DNA of 64,000 bases from assembly GCF_041321095.1 (NCBI RefSeq), contig NZ_JBGGWE010000006.1, positions 310,001 to 374,000 of the forward strand, given 5' to 3'. The notes below the pieces were generated by a model that did no database searches, was not told the origin of the DNA, and was given only the letters and a program-made list of their open reading frames with translations. Positions 34,043 to 41,924 of the stretch are shown here, piece by piece. The DNA is from Fibrella arboris. GTDB lineage: Bacteria > Bacteroidota > Bacteroidia > Cytophagales > Spirosomataceae. Both the position numbers and the translations under genes were made by a program. The number at the start of each line of letters is the position of its first letter. Positions within the stretch are counted from its first letter, which is position 1.

Positions 34043-34145
34043 GTGTTTACCGTTTACCGTTTGCTGTTTTTTGTTTTCTGTTGCTTCGCTATAGTCTGTA
34101 ACTCGTTATGTATCGAAGCAACAGAAGACAGCAAACGGTAAACAC
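34043..34145. repeat. intergenic hairpin between anmK and lhgO
   Basis: Inverted repeat with inner stem CTGTTGCTTCG (left, about 34076-34087) and outer words TTTACCG and TTTGCTG. The left arm carries about 14 nt more than the right, in the form of an additional TTACCGT-type word and a TTTTTTG run. The loop is about 26 nt. It starts seven nt upstream of the lhgO start and ends seven nt past the anmK stop. Confidence 0.78.
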
Positions 34146-34151
34146 TAAACT

Positions 34152-35363
34152 CTATTTAGTAAAGCTAATTTTCCCCATCGATACACTAGGCACTCCTTGT
34201 CGTTCACCGAACGACGTACCTGAACCAGCGACGGCTTCGTTGGCCAGCACCGCAAAGAGCACCGCTTCTTTAGCGTCGCCGGCAATGCCAAGGTCATCAG
34301 TTTTTGCAAAGGTACAACCCGGAAGCAACGCTTCTATCGTTTTGGTCAACACAGGATTATGCGCCCCGCCCCCACTCATGTATACGTGAATAGCCGACCG
34401 ATCGGCGTCAGGTACGTTACTTAGGGCCAGCTCAACAGCTTGCGCGATACTGACAGCGCTAAAACGCGTGAGCGTGGCCATCAGGTCGCCGGGCAGCAGA
34501 CCTTCGGTTTGGCTGCGCTGTTGGGCAGCCTGAACGTACCCAGCATTGAACACTTCCGGCCCGGTTGTTTTGGGGAAAGGCTGGGCGAAGAACGGATGAG
34601 CGAGCAGGGCGTTCAACAGAGCATCGTTTACCTGTCCACTCGCGGCTAGTTGTCCGTCTTCGTCGTAGGGTTTACCCGTAAGCTGACGGGCGTAGGCGTC
34701 TAAAATTGTATTGCCGGGGCCCGTATCGGTCGTGAATACTACGCTGGCATCCAGTGATCCGGGCAGATACGTGAAATTGGCAATACCACCCATGTTCAGC
34801 AGGATACGATTTTCACCGGCCTGCGAGAACACGAAATAATCACCGTAGACAGCCAGCGGAGCCCCTTCGCCACCGTGGGCAATATGCCGTTGCCGAAAAT
34901 CGCTAAGGGTAATAATGCCTGTTTCGGCGGCAATATGGTCGCCATCACCGATTTGCAAGGTGGCGTTCGGATAGCCGGGACGCTGGTGTTGCTTCTGCGG
35001 AGCATGGTACACCGTTTGGCCATGACTGGCCACCAGGTCTACCGCCTCGGCAGGTACGTTCCAGGCACGTAAGCAATCGGCCACCCACCGGCCGTGTTGC
35101 CGGCCTATTTGCTCATTCAGTAGGGTCAGGTGTTCAAAATCGACCTGTTGCTTCGCGAAAACGGCCCGGATGCTCTCTTTGAACGTGTCGGTGTAAGGTA
35201 TGGTCATGAACTGCTCAATGACCACGCTGGTTTGCGGGCCACTCCCTGTAATCCGGCAGAGGGCCACATCGAGTCCATCGAGCGAGGTACCCGACATAAG
35301 GCCAATGATGCGGCGTTCAGCCTGCTGCGCCAGTTGATAAAGTCGTTCCAGTTGGGGATTCAT
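34152..35363 (-). CDS. anmK: anhydro-N-acetylmuramic acid kinase
   Basis: A 403-residue AnmK kinase that phosphorylates and opens 1,6-anhydro-MurNAc during peptidoglycan recycling. Visible hallmarks are I-G-L-M-S-G-T-S-L-D-G-L-D near the N-terminus, S-H-G-Q-T-V-Y-H, the M-G-G-I-A-N-F-T-Y-L block, D-T-G-P-G-N and the C-terminal S-G-G-G-A-H-N. I use ATG 35363; another ATG six codons upstream is possible. It diverges from the six-gene paralog array. Confidence 0.95.
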   Translation of the reverse strand: MNPQLERLYQLAQQAERRIIGLMSGTSLDGLDVALCRITGSGPQTSVVIEQFMTIPYTDTFKESIRAVFAKQQVDFEHLTLLNEQIGRQHGRWVADCLRAWNVPAEAVDLVASHGQTVYHAPQKQHQRPGYPNATLQIGDGDHIAAETGIITLSDFRQRHIAHGGEGAPLAVYGDYFVFSQAGENRILLNMGGIANFTYLPGSLDASVVFTTDTGPGNTILDAYARQLTGKPYDEDGQLAASGQVNDALLNALLAHPFFAQPFPKTTGPEVFNAGYVQAAQQRSQTEGLLPGDLMATLTRFSAVSIAQAVELALSNVPDADRSAIHVYMSGGGAHNPVLTKTIEALLPGCTFAKTDDLGIAGDAKEAVLFAVLANEAVAGSGTSFGERQGVPSVSMGKISFTK

Positions 35364-35419
35364 GATGTAAATATCAGCCATTCTGCTTCCAAACTAGTTA
35401 TTGGTACACAGCGATTGTG

Positions 35420-35466
35420 CGCGAATTCGATTAGTCCGCGGATTTAGCAGAGTAATCGAATTCGCG
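35420..35466. promoter_or_regulatory. 14-bp inverted repeat between anmK and the paralog array
   Basis: CGCGAATTCGATTA (35420-35433) and its perfect complement (35453-35466) flank a 19-nt spacer in the divergent gap. It could be an operator or a stem-loop in a 5' leader. It is about 40 nt upstream of the first gene of the six-paralog array and about 55 nt upstream of the anmK start. Confidence 0.55.
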
Positions 35467-35508
35467 TGCCATTAGCCCCTTTTAACTCATTAAATCAGCG
35501 TACATCAC

Positions 35509-35853
35509 ATGAACACGCCCCAGTCAACACAGACACTACTCGACACAACTATTCAGGCCCTGACCAACGGCGAGCACGCAACTGCCGCTGGCCCGGCACT
35601 GGTCGATGACTGGCTCAACGAATTAGCCCACTACGATGGGCTGGGTACTGTGCGGGAAGCCCTTGGTAGCCTGCAAAAGTCGTTACTGAACGATGCCGAC
35701 CCAGTTCAGATCCGGCTACTACTGACCGAGTTAGCCGAGTACACGCAGGCATTCGCCCGCCAGGAAGAAACGTCAAATGCTGCTTCCTTACAACAATTGG
35801 CCGATACACTCCAGCGCTTGCTGATCGATGCCGAAGAGATAGGCCATTCGTAA
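35509..35853 (+). CDS. small helical protein, tandem paralog 1 of 6
   Basis: A 114-residue soluble acidic protein with no signal peptide. I do not recognise the family. It shares with the next five genes an N-terminal helix T-L-L-D-T-T-I-Q-A-L, a Gly-containing turn, the block A-L-V-D-D-W whose Trp is kept in all six, and two more amphipathic helices ending L-L-x-E-L-A-x-Y-T. The layout suggests a three- or four-helix bundle. It is the most upstream member and follows an inverted repeat. Function is unknown. Confidence 0.82.
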   Translation: MNTPQSTQTLLDTTIQALTNGEHATAAGPALVDDWLNELAHYDGLGTVREALGSLQKSLLNDADPVQIRLLLTELAEYTQAFARQEETSNAASLQQLADTLQRLLIDAEEIGHS

Positions 35854-35980
35854 GTTCGTTCAGTACCGCTAGCTCGGGTGGCATTTTTTCTATAAACAAT
35901 ACAGATTTAGTGGGGTTTTATCCCCGTGCTTCCTTAGCGGAGTACAGGGGTTCGTTTACTCACTCAACACGCTTACTAAA

Positions 35981-36316
35981 ATGGCAGCTAAGCAAGCCGA
36001 AACGCTGATTACGTCGACTATCGAAACGCTGGATAACGGGGTCGATCGTGTCGAACCCAAAGACGGGGCCTCGTTGATCAAGGACTGGATTACCGTTGTG
36101 AAACAGGACGAATCGACGAGCGATCTGGCCAACGACTTGCAGGTGCTGCACGACCAGTTGAGTGACAAAGAGCCCGACAGAAAGAAGATTGCTCAACTAG
36201 TGAAGAAGCTAGGCAATGAAACAGCCCAGGCAGCGAAAAAAGCGGAGAGAGACCTTCAGGATTACCTGAAAGACCTGGGCGAATCGCTGAAGGATTTCGC
36301 TAACGAACTTAAATAG
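35981..36316 (+). CDS. small helical protein, tandem paralog 2 of 6
   Basis: A 111-residue member of the six-gene array. The family block reads P-K-D-G-A-S-L-I-K-D-W. It differs from the others by a Lys-rich C-terminal half (K-K-A-E-R-D-L-Q-D-Y-L-K-D) that is closer to a long coiled-coil, so this copy may bind something different or pair differently. The 127-nt gap before it contains short self-complementary pieces (GTGGGGTTTTATCCCC) and no other gene. No signal peptide. Confidence 0.82.
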   Translation: MAAKQAETLITSTIETLDNGVDRVEPKDGASLIKDWITVVKQDESTSDLANDLQVLHDQLSDKEPDRKKIAQLVKKLGNETAQAAKKAERDLQDYLKDLGESLKDFANELK

Positions 36317-36376
36317 TACACTGCCAGAACGACTCTGGCAACCAGTTGATCCCTACTTATACAACGATTTCAGACC

Positions 36377-36751
36377 ATGGCCCTTACATCACAAGACCCT
36401 GAAACAACCGCACTTATCGAAAAAACAACCTCGGCTTTCGATAGCGGACTCCAATCAACAACGCCTCAAGATGGCTTGGCGCTCATCGATCAATGGCTCA
36501 ATTTGCTGGATCAGAACGGAGACGACGAAACCGACGAAATTGCGGATGTGCTCGAGGACCTGAAAGCCGAGCTTGAAGAAAGCCAGCAGAATGGCAGCGA
36601 CCCCGAGCCTTCCGTGATTCAGGCCTACATCGAAGACCTGATCGACATTACCCAGAGCGTGATGGAATCGCCTGAAGCCAGCGCCCAGCAAACGGAGCTA
36701 CAGCGCCTGGTCGCCACACTCGAAAACATCAATCAACAAGTATCTAAATAA
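36377..36751 (+). CDS. small helical protein, tandem paralog 3 of 6
   Basis: A 124-residue, strongly acidic member of the array. Its block is P-Q-D-G-L-A-L-I-D-Q-W, followed by an Asp/Glu-rich turn (D-Q-N-G-D-D-E-T-D-E) and a helix pair with an insertion of about five residues relative to its neighbours. Length and helix order are otherwise conserved. It starts 60 nt after paralog 2. Function is unknown. Confidence 0.82.
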   Translation: MALTSQDPETTALIEKTTSAFDSGLQSTTPQDGLALIDQWLNLLDQNGDDETDEIADVLEDLKAELEESQQNGSDPEPSVIQAYIEDLIDITQSVMESPEASAQQTELQRLVATLENINQQVSK

Positions 36752-36863
36752 AGACTGACGCAGTTGGCAGCGGGCTCAGCTGGTTGGTTTGCCCGGGTAC
36801 GTTGTTGTACCAGGCCGGGCCACTGCCTGCTGCCGCTACCAGCTGTATCAGCCTCCTATTCCC

Positions 36864-37352
36864 ATGGCAGAATCATCACAATTTGCGACGGCGCTCATCA
36901 ATGAGACCGTAACGACCTTTAACGGTGGGGCAGAAACAGTATCGCCCATCGACGGTATTTCACTGATCGAGAACTGGATCAGTGCCCTTCATTCCGGTGA
37001 CGAATCGACGAATCCAATTGCGCACACACTCAGCGAACTTCGGATGCAGCTACAGAATGGGGTCGACAATGGTGGCCAGATTCAGGTGCTTTTAGAAGAG
37101 CTGGCAGACCAGACGCACCAGGCGGCCAAAACGGTGGACGGTGGACAGCAGGCGTCGCTGGTCGAGCTGTCTGTTGCGCTGAAAGGTTTCAGTGAGCGGC
37201 TGGCTGGCAAACGGTCAGGCGATGGCAGTGCCGGCGCTACTGTTGCACCCAGCGTTGGCGCGTCTTCGGCCATTGCCGACGATGATCTTGGCGCTAGTGG
37301 AGCCGCTAAACAAGACGATGGTCCATATGCCTCGGGCTATGGTCAAAAATAG
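36864..37352 (+). CDS. small helical protein with extra tail, tandem paralog 4 of 6
   Basis: A 162-residue member with the family domain in residues 1-115 (block P-I-D-G-I-S-L-I-E-N-W, then L-L-E-E-L-A-D-Q-T) and a C-terminal tail of about 45 residues rich in Gly, Ala, Ser and Asp that no other copy has. The tail ends in Y-A-S-G-Y-G-Q-K and looks disordered. I start at ATG 36864, because the upstream open stretch breaks the family alignment. Function is unknown. Confidence 0.82.
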   Translation: MAESSQFATALINETVTTFNGGAETVSPIDGISLIENWISALHSGDESTNPIAHTLSELRMQLQNGVDNGGQIQVLLEELADQTHQAAKTVDGGQQASLVELSVALKGFSERLAGKRSGDGSAGATVAPSVGASSAIADDDLGASGAAKQDDGPYASGYGQK

Positions 37353-37438
37353 TCCCCCGCTTTCTGTTGTGTTGCTCTTTATCAGCAACGTACTAAAGAA
37401 CTGGGCGTAGAATCAGTAAACACAAACTAGCTAAAATC

Positions 37439-37801
37439 ATGGCAAATCAACATTCACAATCGAGCGGATCATCGGCATCTACCTTAATCGACGCTACTAT
37501 CGAGGCATTCGATCAGGGGCAGGCTGCTTCTCCGCAGGAGGGTCTTTCTTTAATTACCGACTGGTTCTCTTCGCTGAAAAGCGACCATAACGCCAATAAA
37601 ATGATTCAGCCGCTGCACGATCTACAGGCAGAACTGCAAAGTGGCTCACCCAGTAACCAGCGGCTGCACGATCTGCTGCTAACCCTGGCCGACCAGACCG
37701 ACGCGCTGGGTACGTCTGCTGGTGGGGATCTACCGTCACGCCTGAATACACTCAGCACATCGCTCCGGAATTTTGCCGGACAACTCTCAACAACCGTATA
37801 A
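37439..37801 (+). CDS. small helical protein, tandem paralog 5 of 6
   Basis: A 120-residue member with a Ser-rich N-terminus (QHSQSSGSSAS) before the family helix S-T-L-I-D-A-T-I-E-A-F. The block is P-Q-E-G-L-S-L-I-T-D-W, and the middle reads L-Q-S-G-S-P-S-N-Q-R-L-H-D-L-L. It is closest to paralog 6 in the L-x-S-G-S-P turn. A 16-bp hairpin follows. Function is unknown. Confidence 0.82.
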   Translation: MANQHSQSSGSSASTLIDATIEAFDQGQAASPQEGLSLITDWFSSLKSDHNANKMIQPLHDLQAELQSGSPSNQRLHDLLLTLADQTDALGTSAGGDLPSRLNTLSTSLRNFAGQLSTTV

Positions 37802-37843
37802 GCAGTGCCCTATCGGCTGGTGAACTGGCCGATAGGGCACTGC
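37802..37843. repeat. 16-bp hairpin between paralogs 5 and 6
   Basis: GCAGTGCCCTATCGGC (37802-37817) pairs perfectly with 37828-37843 around a ten-nt loop. It begins right after the stop of paralog 5 and ends 13 nt before the ATG of paralog 6. Without a T-run it is more likely an mRNA-stability or attenuation element than a full terminator. Confidence 0.7.
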
Positions 37844-37856
37844 CATTCACTCGAAT

Positions 37857-38207
37857 ATGGATACGCACGAAGAAGCCACCGATCTGCTCGACACGACCAT
37901 GGGAGCGCTGGCCACAGAAGTAACTAACCTGACGCCTCAGAGCGGAAAAGGCGTTATTGACCAGTGGATCAACACATTAAGTGAATCGGAGAATACCAAA
38001 GAGACTGTCGATCTACTTCAGCAGTTAAAAACACAGCTGGAAAGCGGCTCACCAAACCCCGGCGAGCTTCACCAGATTTTGGTTGATCTGGCCACGCACA
38101 CGCACGAAATGGGCGTTAAAGTAGGCCCGGAAGGCGACATGGCCACTCGGCTCGAAGCCTTGGGAGCGGCGCTCCAGAATGTAGCTGGCCAACTAGCGAA
38201 TGTATAA
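37857..38207 (+). CDS. small helical protein, tandem paralog 6 of 6
   Basis: A 116-residue final member of the array. It starts T-D-L-L-D-T-T-M-G-A-L, has the block P-Q-S-G-K-G-V-I-D-Q-W and the turn L-E-S-G-S-P-N-P-G-E-L-H, and ends with L-Q-N-V-A-G-Q-L. The stop codon lies at the left edge of a bidirectional terminator that closes the array. Function is unknown. Confidence 0.82.
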   Translation: MDTHEEATDLLDTTMGALATEVTNLTPQSGKGVIDQWINTLSESENTKETVDLLQQLKTQLESGSPNPGELHQILVDLATHTHEMGVKVGPEGDMATRLEALGAALQNVAGQLANV

Positions 38208-38253
38208 AAATCGTTGGCCTTCGGTGGTACGATGCTGAAGGCCAACGATTTTT
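38206..38253. terminator. bidirectional terminator closing the array
   Basis: A 17-bp perfect stem, 38206-38222 with 38237-38253, with five A at one end and five T at the other, followed by more T on the plus strand. It overlaps the stop of paralog 6 and the stop of the convergent S41 peptidase gene, so it can terminate both. Confidence 0.88.
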
Positions 38254-39787
38254 ATTTTTTCAACAATTCATACACTTTCTCCAGATCTACATCGGTAGCC
38301 GACAAAATGTCTGGCGCGGTATAGGCAACCGGCACGTCGGGTAAAACACCCCGGCCCTTGTCAACGCCCGGAATGGCCAGCACGATCTTGTAGAGCGGTA
38401 GCCGAAGCTGCACGCCTGTCTCGGGGAGGGTCATATAAGGCGATGTAAACGCATTACAGCCAAACGCGCCGCCCCCGGTTTCGCGGCCAACCACTGTGAC
38501 CCGATCGGCGGCGTTGTGTTTCACCAGCGAGGCAAAGATCGACGCAGCCGAAAATGTACCGCCGTTTGTCAGCACAAATACTTTTCCCCGAAAGCCGTTT
38601 CGCTTTGTCGGTTTTATCTGGCCTACTACACCCGACCGTCGATAGGTTCCTTCCGGTGTTTTGTGTGTAAAAAAGTTACGGATCCAGAAGCGCCAGAATT
38701 TCCACCCTAAGTGTCGATTGAAGGAGACCTGCCGTACAGGCGCGTCTACCTGTGTATACGCTTGAAAGGGCTTAGCAACCAGGTAGGAAACCAGCTTCAC
38801 CGAGGAGCCTGAGTTTCCTCCCAGATTACCTCGCACATCGACCACCAGGCTTGTTATGGTTTTATGCCGGGCAATGGCCTTAAAGCTTTGCCGGAAGAAC
38901 GACCGCTGGCCACCGCCTGTAAACGAACTCACTTTCAGGATGGCCATCGTTGAGTCACGCTCTGAGAACGTGAGCGTTCGTGGCTCTTCCTCCGGTTTCT
39001 CTGGATTACGAGGCTTCGGTTTTCGCGGTTTCGAGGCTGGAATAACTCGTTTCTCGACGGAATCTGCCGCCAGCTTAAGCTTGTCGGGACGTACCCGGAA
39101 GGTTAGCGTTCGTACGGCGCCGGTCGAATCGCGAAGCGTCAGCTGTTGAGCTGTCGAATCGAGACCGATAGCCAGGGCGTAATAGGAATTAAAAAGGCCG
39201 GTGTTCAGCACATAGGGTTTAAACGTCTGGTTATACCCGTCGGAAGAGATGTATTTGTAAAACTGTTTCAGCAACGTACCTGCGGGCCGGCCATTCACGG
39301 CCACTATTTGCGCCCCGCGCCGAACGGTGGTATCGGTGCTTCGGTTTTCACGAACATATAATTTGTCGTCCAATACAAACACATCGACGGGAAACGGACG
39401 GGTTGGGTGCTTTTTCCGGTACTTCACATATGCTTTCGAGCCGTACAGGTCCGTATGACCGCAACCGATTCGGTCAATGGCTGGCTCTACGGCTCTTCGG
39501 AACTGAAGTTCAGTCATCGGATGGTTCAGGGTGGCCTCTGCGGCATCGAACCAGCGCGATACACTATCGCGCGAGTGGTAGCGATACAGGCCCGGATGGG
39601 CCTCTTCCATAGCCCGGCGCATCAGCCTGAAATCGGCCCGTAGCTGCTCAACCGAGTAGGTGCGGGTGAGGGGCGTTGGCGGCATCAACGGCAGGGGTGT
39701 CGGTTGCGCCACCAGGTGTCCCAGGCTCAGAAACAGCAGAAAAACCGCTAGCCGGGGCAGGCAACGGAACAGCGTAGAGTCAATCAC
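38252..39787 (-). CDS. secreted S41-family serine peptidase
   Basis: About 511 residues. Following the leader (ending H-L-V-A-Q), an N-terminal helical region leads into a PDZ-like and tail-protease domain. The C-terminal half has V-V-D-V-R-G-N-L-G-G-N-S-G and the catalytic Ser in T-N-G-G-T-F-S-A-A-S, typical for S41 peptidases such as C-terminal processing enzymes. Start choice is not secure: GTG 39787 gives a better signal peptide, ATG 39850 would add 21 residues. Expected location is periplasm or outer face of the cell. Confidence 0.87.
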   Translation of the reverse strand: MIDSTLFRCLPRLAVFLLFLSLGHLVAQPTPLPLMPPTPLTRTYSVEQLRADFRLMRRAMEEAHPGLYRYHSRDSVSRWFDAAEATLNHPMTELQFRRAVEPAIDRIGCGHTDLYGSKAYVKYRKKHPTRPFPVDVFVLDDKLYVRENRSTDTTVRRGAQIVAVNGRPAGTLLKQFYKYISSDGYNQTFKPYVLNTGLFNSYYALAIGLDSTAQQLTLRDSTGAVRTLTFRVRPDKLKLAADSVEKRVIPASKPRKPKPRNPEKPEEEPRTLTFSERDSTMAILKVSSFTGGGQRSFFRQSFKAIARHKTITSLVVDVRGNLGGNSGSSVKLVSYLVAKPFQAYTQVDAPVRQVSFNRHLGWKFWRFWIRNFFTHKTPEGTYRRSGVVGQIKPTKRNGFRGKVFVLTNGGTFSAASIFASLVKHNAADRVTVVGRETGGGAFGCNAFTSPYMTLPETGVQLRLPLYKIVLAIPGVDKGRGVLPDVPVAYTAPDILSATDVDLEKVYELLKK

Positions 39788-39952
39788 AAACGGATAGGTT
39801 GAACGGAAAAGCAAATGTAGTGGCTGATGGGTTGCACTCAAGATGGTCATCTACCAACGGCATGAAAACTTATCACCCCACTGGAAACACAACCGGGTTG
39901 GTGCTCAGGGCTTTCTGCCCTGCTTCACTGACTGGCAGCCGTCTGGTTGGTG

Positions 39953-39987
39953 CCCAGCGGTGGAGTGGAAAGAACTCCACCGCTGGG
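39953..39987. terminator. hairpin after the DUF2490 gene
   Basis: CCCAGCGGTGGAGT (39953-39966) pairs perfectly with 39974-39987. It lies a few nt beyond the stop of the minus-strand DUF2490 gene and is the natural candidate for its terminator, although no clear U-run is visible. Confidence 0.6.
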
Positions 39988-39991
39988 TGGC

Positions 39992-40807
39992 TCACTGCTT
40001 TTTGTGGCGCAGGTCAAGATTGATCACCGTAGTAACGATCAGCCCGCTGTTATGCTGAAAAACGTTTCGGCCCGACACTTCACGCGGGAGCTGTAGAATC
40101 TGCTGAAGGTAGCCCCCCTCCAGCCGAAACCTGGGGTTGAACCGATACCCCACCAGCACACCCAGCCGATTTTGATCGAACACATTCTCGTTGACGTTTT
40201 TGCCAAAACTCAGGAGAACCTCATTATAAGCCGCTGCGTAGATCGTTTTGTCACCCATGACCGACTTGTTGAGGGGCACTTGGACACGAAACATATACCG
40301 CAGCCGGTTGCTGAACACCGTTTCGTCGGGGCGGGGACTGTCGGCTTTCAAAAACCGGCCAACCCACCGTTGCTCAAGCATAAACCGGTGGCTGATATCA
40401 ACCCGGCCTACCGGGTTACTGAGCGTTGCCATCTGGTAAAGCCGGTGTTCGGGAAATTGACGGCCGGCCGCCTGAATGGGTTCGGTGCCGTAGGGAAACG
40501 TTTCAACCCAGGCATACCCCACCCGCAAGGCCAGCCGCTCGTTCACCTGATAGCCAATACCGGTCCTGAGCAGACTTTGCTGCCAGTCCAGAATCAGGTT
40601 GTCGCGTCGAAACTGGTATTCTACGTGAGCACTCCACCGCCCGGACACCTGCAGGTTGGTGGTGGCCGTATACCAGCCAATGGTGTTGTGTTCGTTCAGG
40701 CGGGTGTTCTGCGCCGTTGCCGGCCCGATGAGCCAAAGAATCAGTAACGGCGCCAGCCATCCGTACCGGTGCAAAGCTGGCCAGCGCTGGCTAAAGGATA
40801 GACTCAT
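39992..40807 (-). CDS. DUF2490 outer-membrane-type protein
   Basis: A 271-residue protein with a signal peptide (ending G-P-A-T-A-Q) and a DUF2490 domain, recognisable by alternating aromatic strands (R-W-S-A-H-V-E-Y-Q-F-R-R-D, L-R-V-G-Y-A-W-V-E) and the final segment F-R-L-E-G-G-Y-L-Q-Q. It probably forms a small beta-barrel. It overlaps the carbonic anhydrase gene by four nt, so both are made together from the promoter array at 41642-41698. Confidence 0.87.
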   Translation of the reverse strand: MSLSFSQRWPALHRYGWLAPLLILWLIGPATAQNTRLNEHNTIGWYTATTNLQVSGRWSAHVEYQFRRDNLILDWQQSLLRTGIGYQVNERLALRVGYAWVETFPYGTEPIQAAGRQFPEHRLYQMATLSNPVGRVDISHRFMLEQRWVGRFLKADSPRPDETVFSNRLRYMFRVQVPLNKSVMGDKTIYAAAYNEVLLSFGKNVNENVFDQNRLGVLVGYRFNPRFRLEGGYLQQILQLPREVSGRNVFQHNSGLIVTTVINLDLRHKKQ

Positions 40808-41592
40808 TTGGCAGACGATTGAAAGGCAGGTACGTTAGTCAGTGTTTCGGGCACGAATTCAACCTTGCCGGTGCTAAGTTGGTATACCGCGCCAACAATC
40901 GCAATGTCGCCTTTCTGGTATTTCTTGCTCAGGATCGGATCGAGGTCGCGCAGTTCGTTCACCTGGTCAATAACGTTCTGACGGATGGCGTTTTCCAGCA
41001 TGTTGCCGCCCATATGCGCTGCTTTTCGGGCCGCTCCCTTAATGCTGTTGACCAGCGTAACAATATGGCCCGGCACATCGGGTCGTTTAATGGCGGCATC
41101 CACGGCCCCGCAGCTCTGATGTCCCATCACCACAATCAGTTTGGAGCCCAACGCCACACTGGCAAACTCGATACTGCCGTACGACGCGGCTGCCATGACC
41201 TGACCCGCCGTGCGAACAATAAACAGATCGCCTACGCCCTGGTCAAATACGATCTCGTTGGGCACCCGGCTGTCTGAACAACTGACAATCACCGCAAATG
41301 GCTTTTGGCTTTTTTCGGTGTTGGTGAGCGCGGCCCGGTCCTGTCGGGGCCGAATGCTTTTGTCTTCCACAAAGCGCCGATTGCCGCCCATCAATTTTCG
41401 CAGGGCAATTTGTGGGTTGGCGTAAGCAGAGTCCCGATTGACCACGTAGTGGTCAGCCCGCCATTTTGCCGAATCGAAAGGAGCAACGGCTGCTGGCGGT
41501 TGAATAGACCCGCGTTTACGGGATTGCGCGTCGGCAGTTTCATGAATAAGAACCGAGATGAGTAATGGAAGCAAGGACAAACAGCGTTTCAT
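40804..41592 (-). CDS. exported beta-carbonic anhydrase
   Basis: A 262-residue beta-class carbonic anhydrase with a signal peptide (ending A-D-A-Q). The zinc ligands and Asp-Arg dyad are visible in V-S-C-S-D-S-R-V-P and in V-V-M-G-H-Q-S-C-G-A-V, about 58 residues apart as usual. It hydrates CO2 to bicarbonate in the periplasm. It is preceded on its strand by the four-repeat CTAAT array and a CAnnTTTG box about 50 nt before the ATG, which links it to the neighbouring two-component system. Confidence 0.93.
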   Translation of the reverse strand: MKRCLSLLPLLISVLIHETADAQSRKRGSIQPPAAVAPFDSAKWRADHYVVNRDSAYANPQIALRKLMGGNRRFVEDKSIRPRQDRAALTNTEKSQKPFAVIVSCSDSRVPNEIVFDQGVGDLFIVRTAGQVMAAASYGSIEFASVALGSKLIVVMGHQSCGAVDAAIKRPDVPGHIVTLVNSIKGAARKAAHMGGNMLENAIRQNVIDQVNELRDLDPILSKKYQKGDIAIVGAVYQLSTGKVEFVPETLTNVPAFQSSAK

Positions 41593-41924
41593 AGTAGTAA
41601 TTTTTACCTGATGAATGGGCCATTATCTGTTAATGACGACCGCAAAAGTGCTGAGCAGCTATTAGGGGCCTATTAGCTCCTTATTAGAAAGAAATTAGAC
41701 TGCTTTTACCGGGAAAAGCGGTTGCCTGATAACCGGGCTGCCGGTCATAGCCTGGCCTGAAAGTGGCTGGCTACTAAGTTGTCGGTGGTGACGCAACACA
41801 TTGTAGAAGGCACTGTTCATCACGAAAAAGCAGTAGATTGCCACGGCCGGGCGGCAGGAGTACGCAGGTCTTTCTCTCCTGATCTGCTGCGCTGACTTAC
41901 AGTCGCCCGAACCCATGTATACCT
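41593..41924. other. 332-nt divergent gap holding a repeat promoter
   Basis: The left part holds the CTAAT repeat array and -7-like box for the carbonic anhydrase operon. From 41700 to 41924 I see no repeat, hairpin or further gene. The response-regulator promoter must lie here but I cannot point to it. Confidence 0.5.
41642..41698 (-). promoter_or_regulatory. four 11-bp-spaced CTAAT repeats plus TTTTGC box (carbonic anhydrase promoter)
   Basis: Read on the minus strand, CTAAT occurs with starts at 41698, 41687, 41676 and 41665, each step exactly 11 bp, so all face one side of the helix. After the last repeat come 13 nt and then TTTTGC (41647-41642) within CACTTTTG, one base off the Bacteroidota -7 consensus TAnnTTTG. 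The ATG is about 50 nt further on. Direct repeats at one helical turn are how OmpR-type regulators bind, and an OmpR-type regulator gene lies 230 nt away. Confidence 0.82.
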
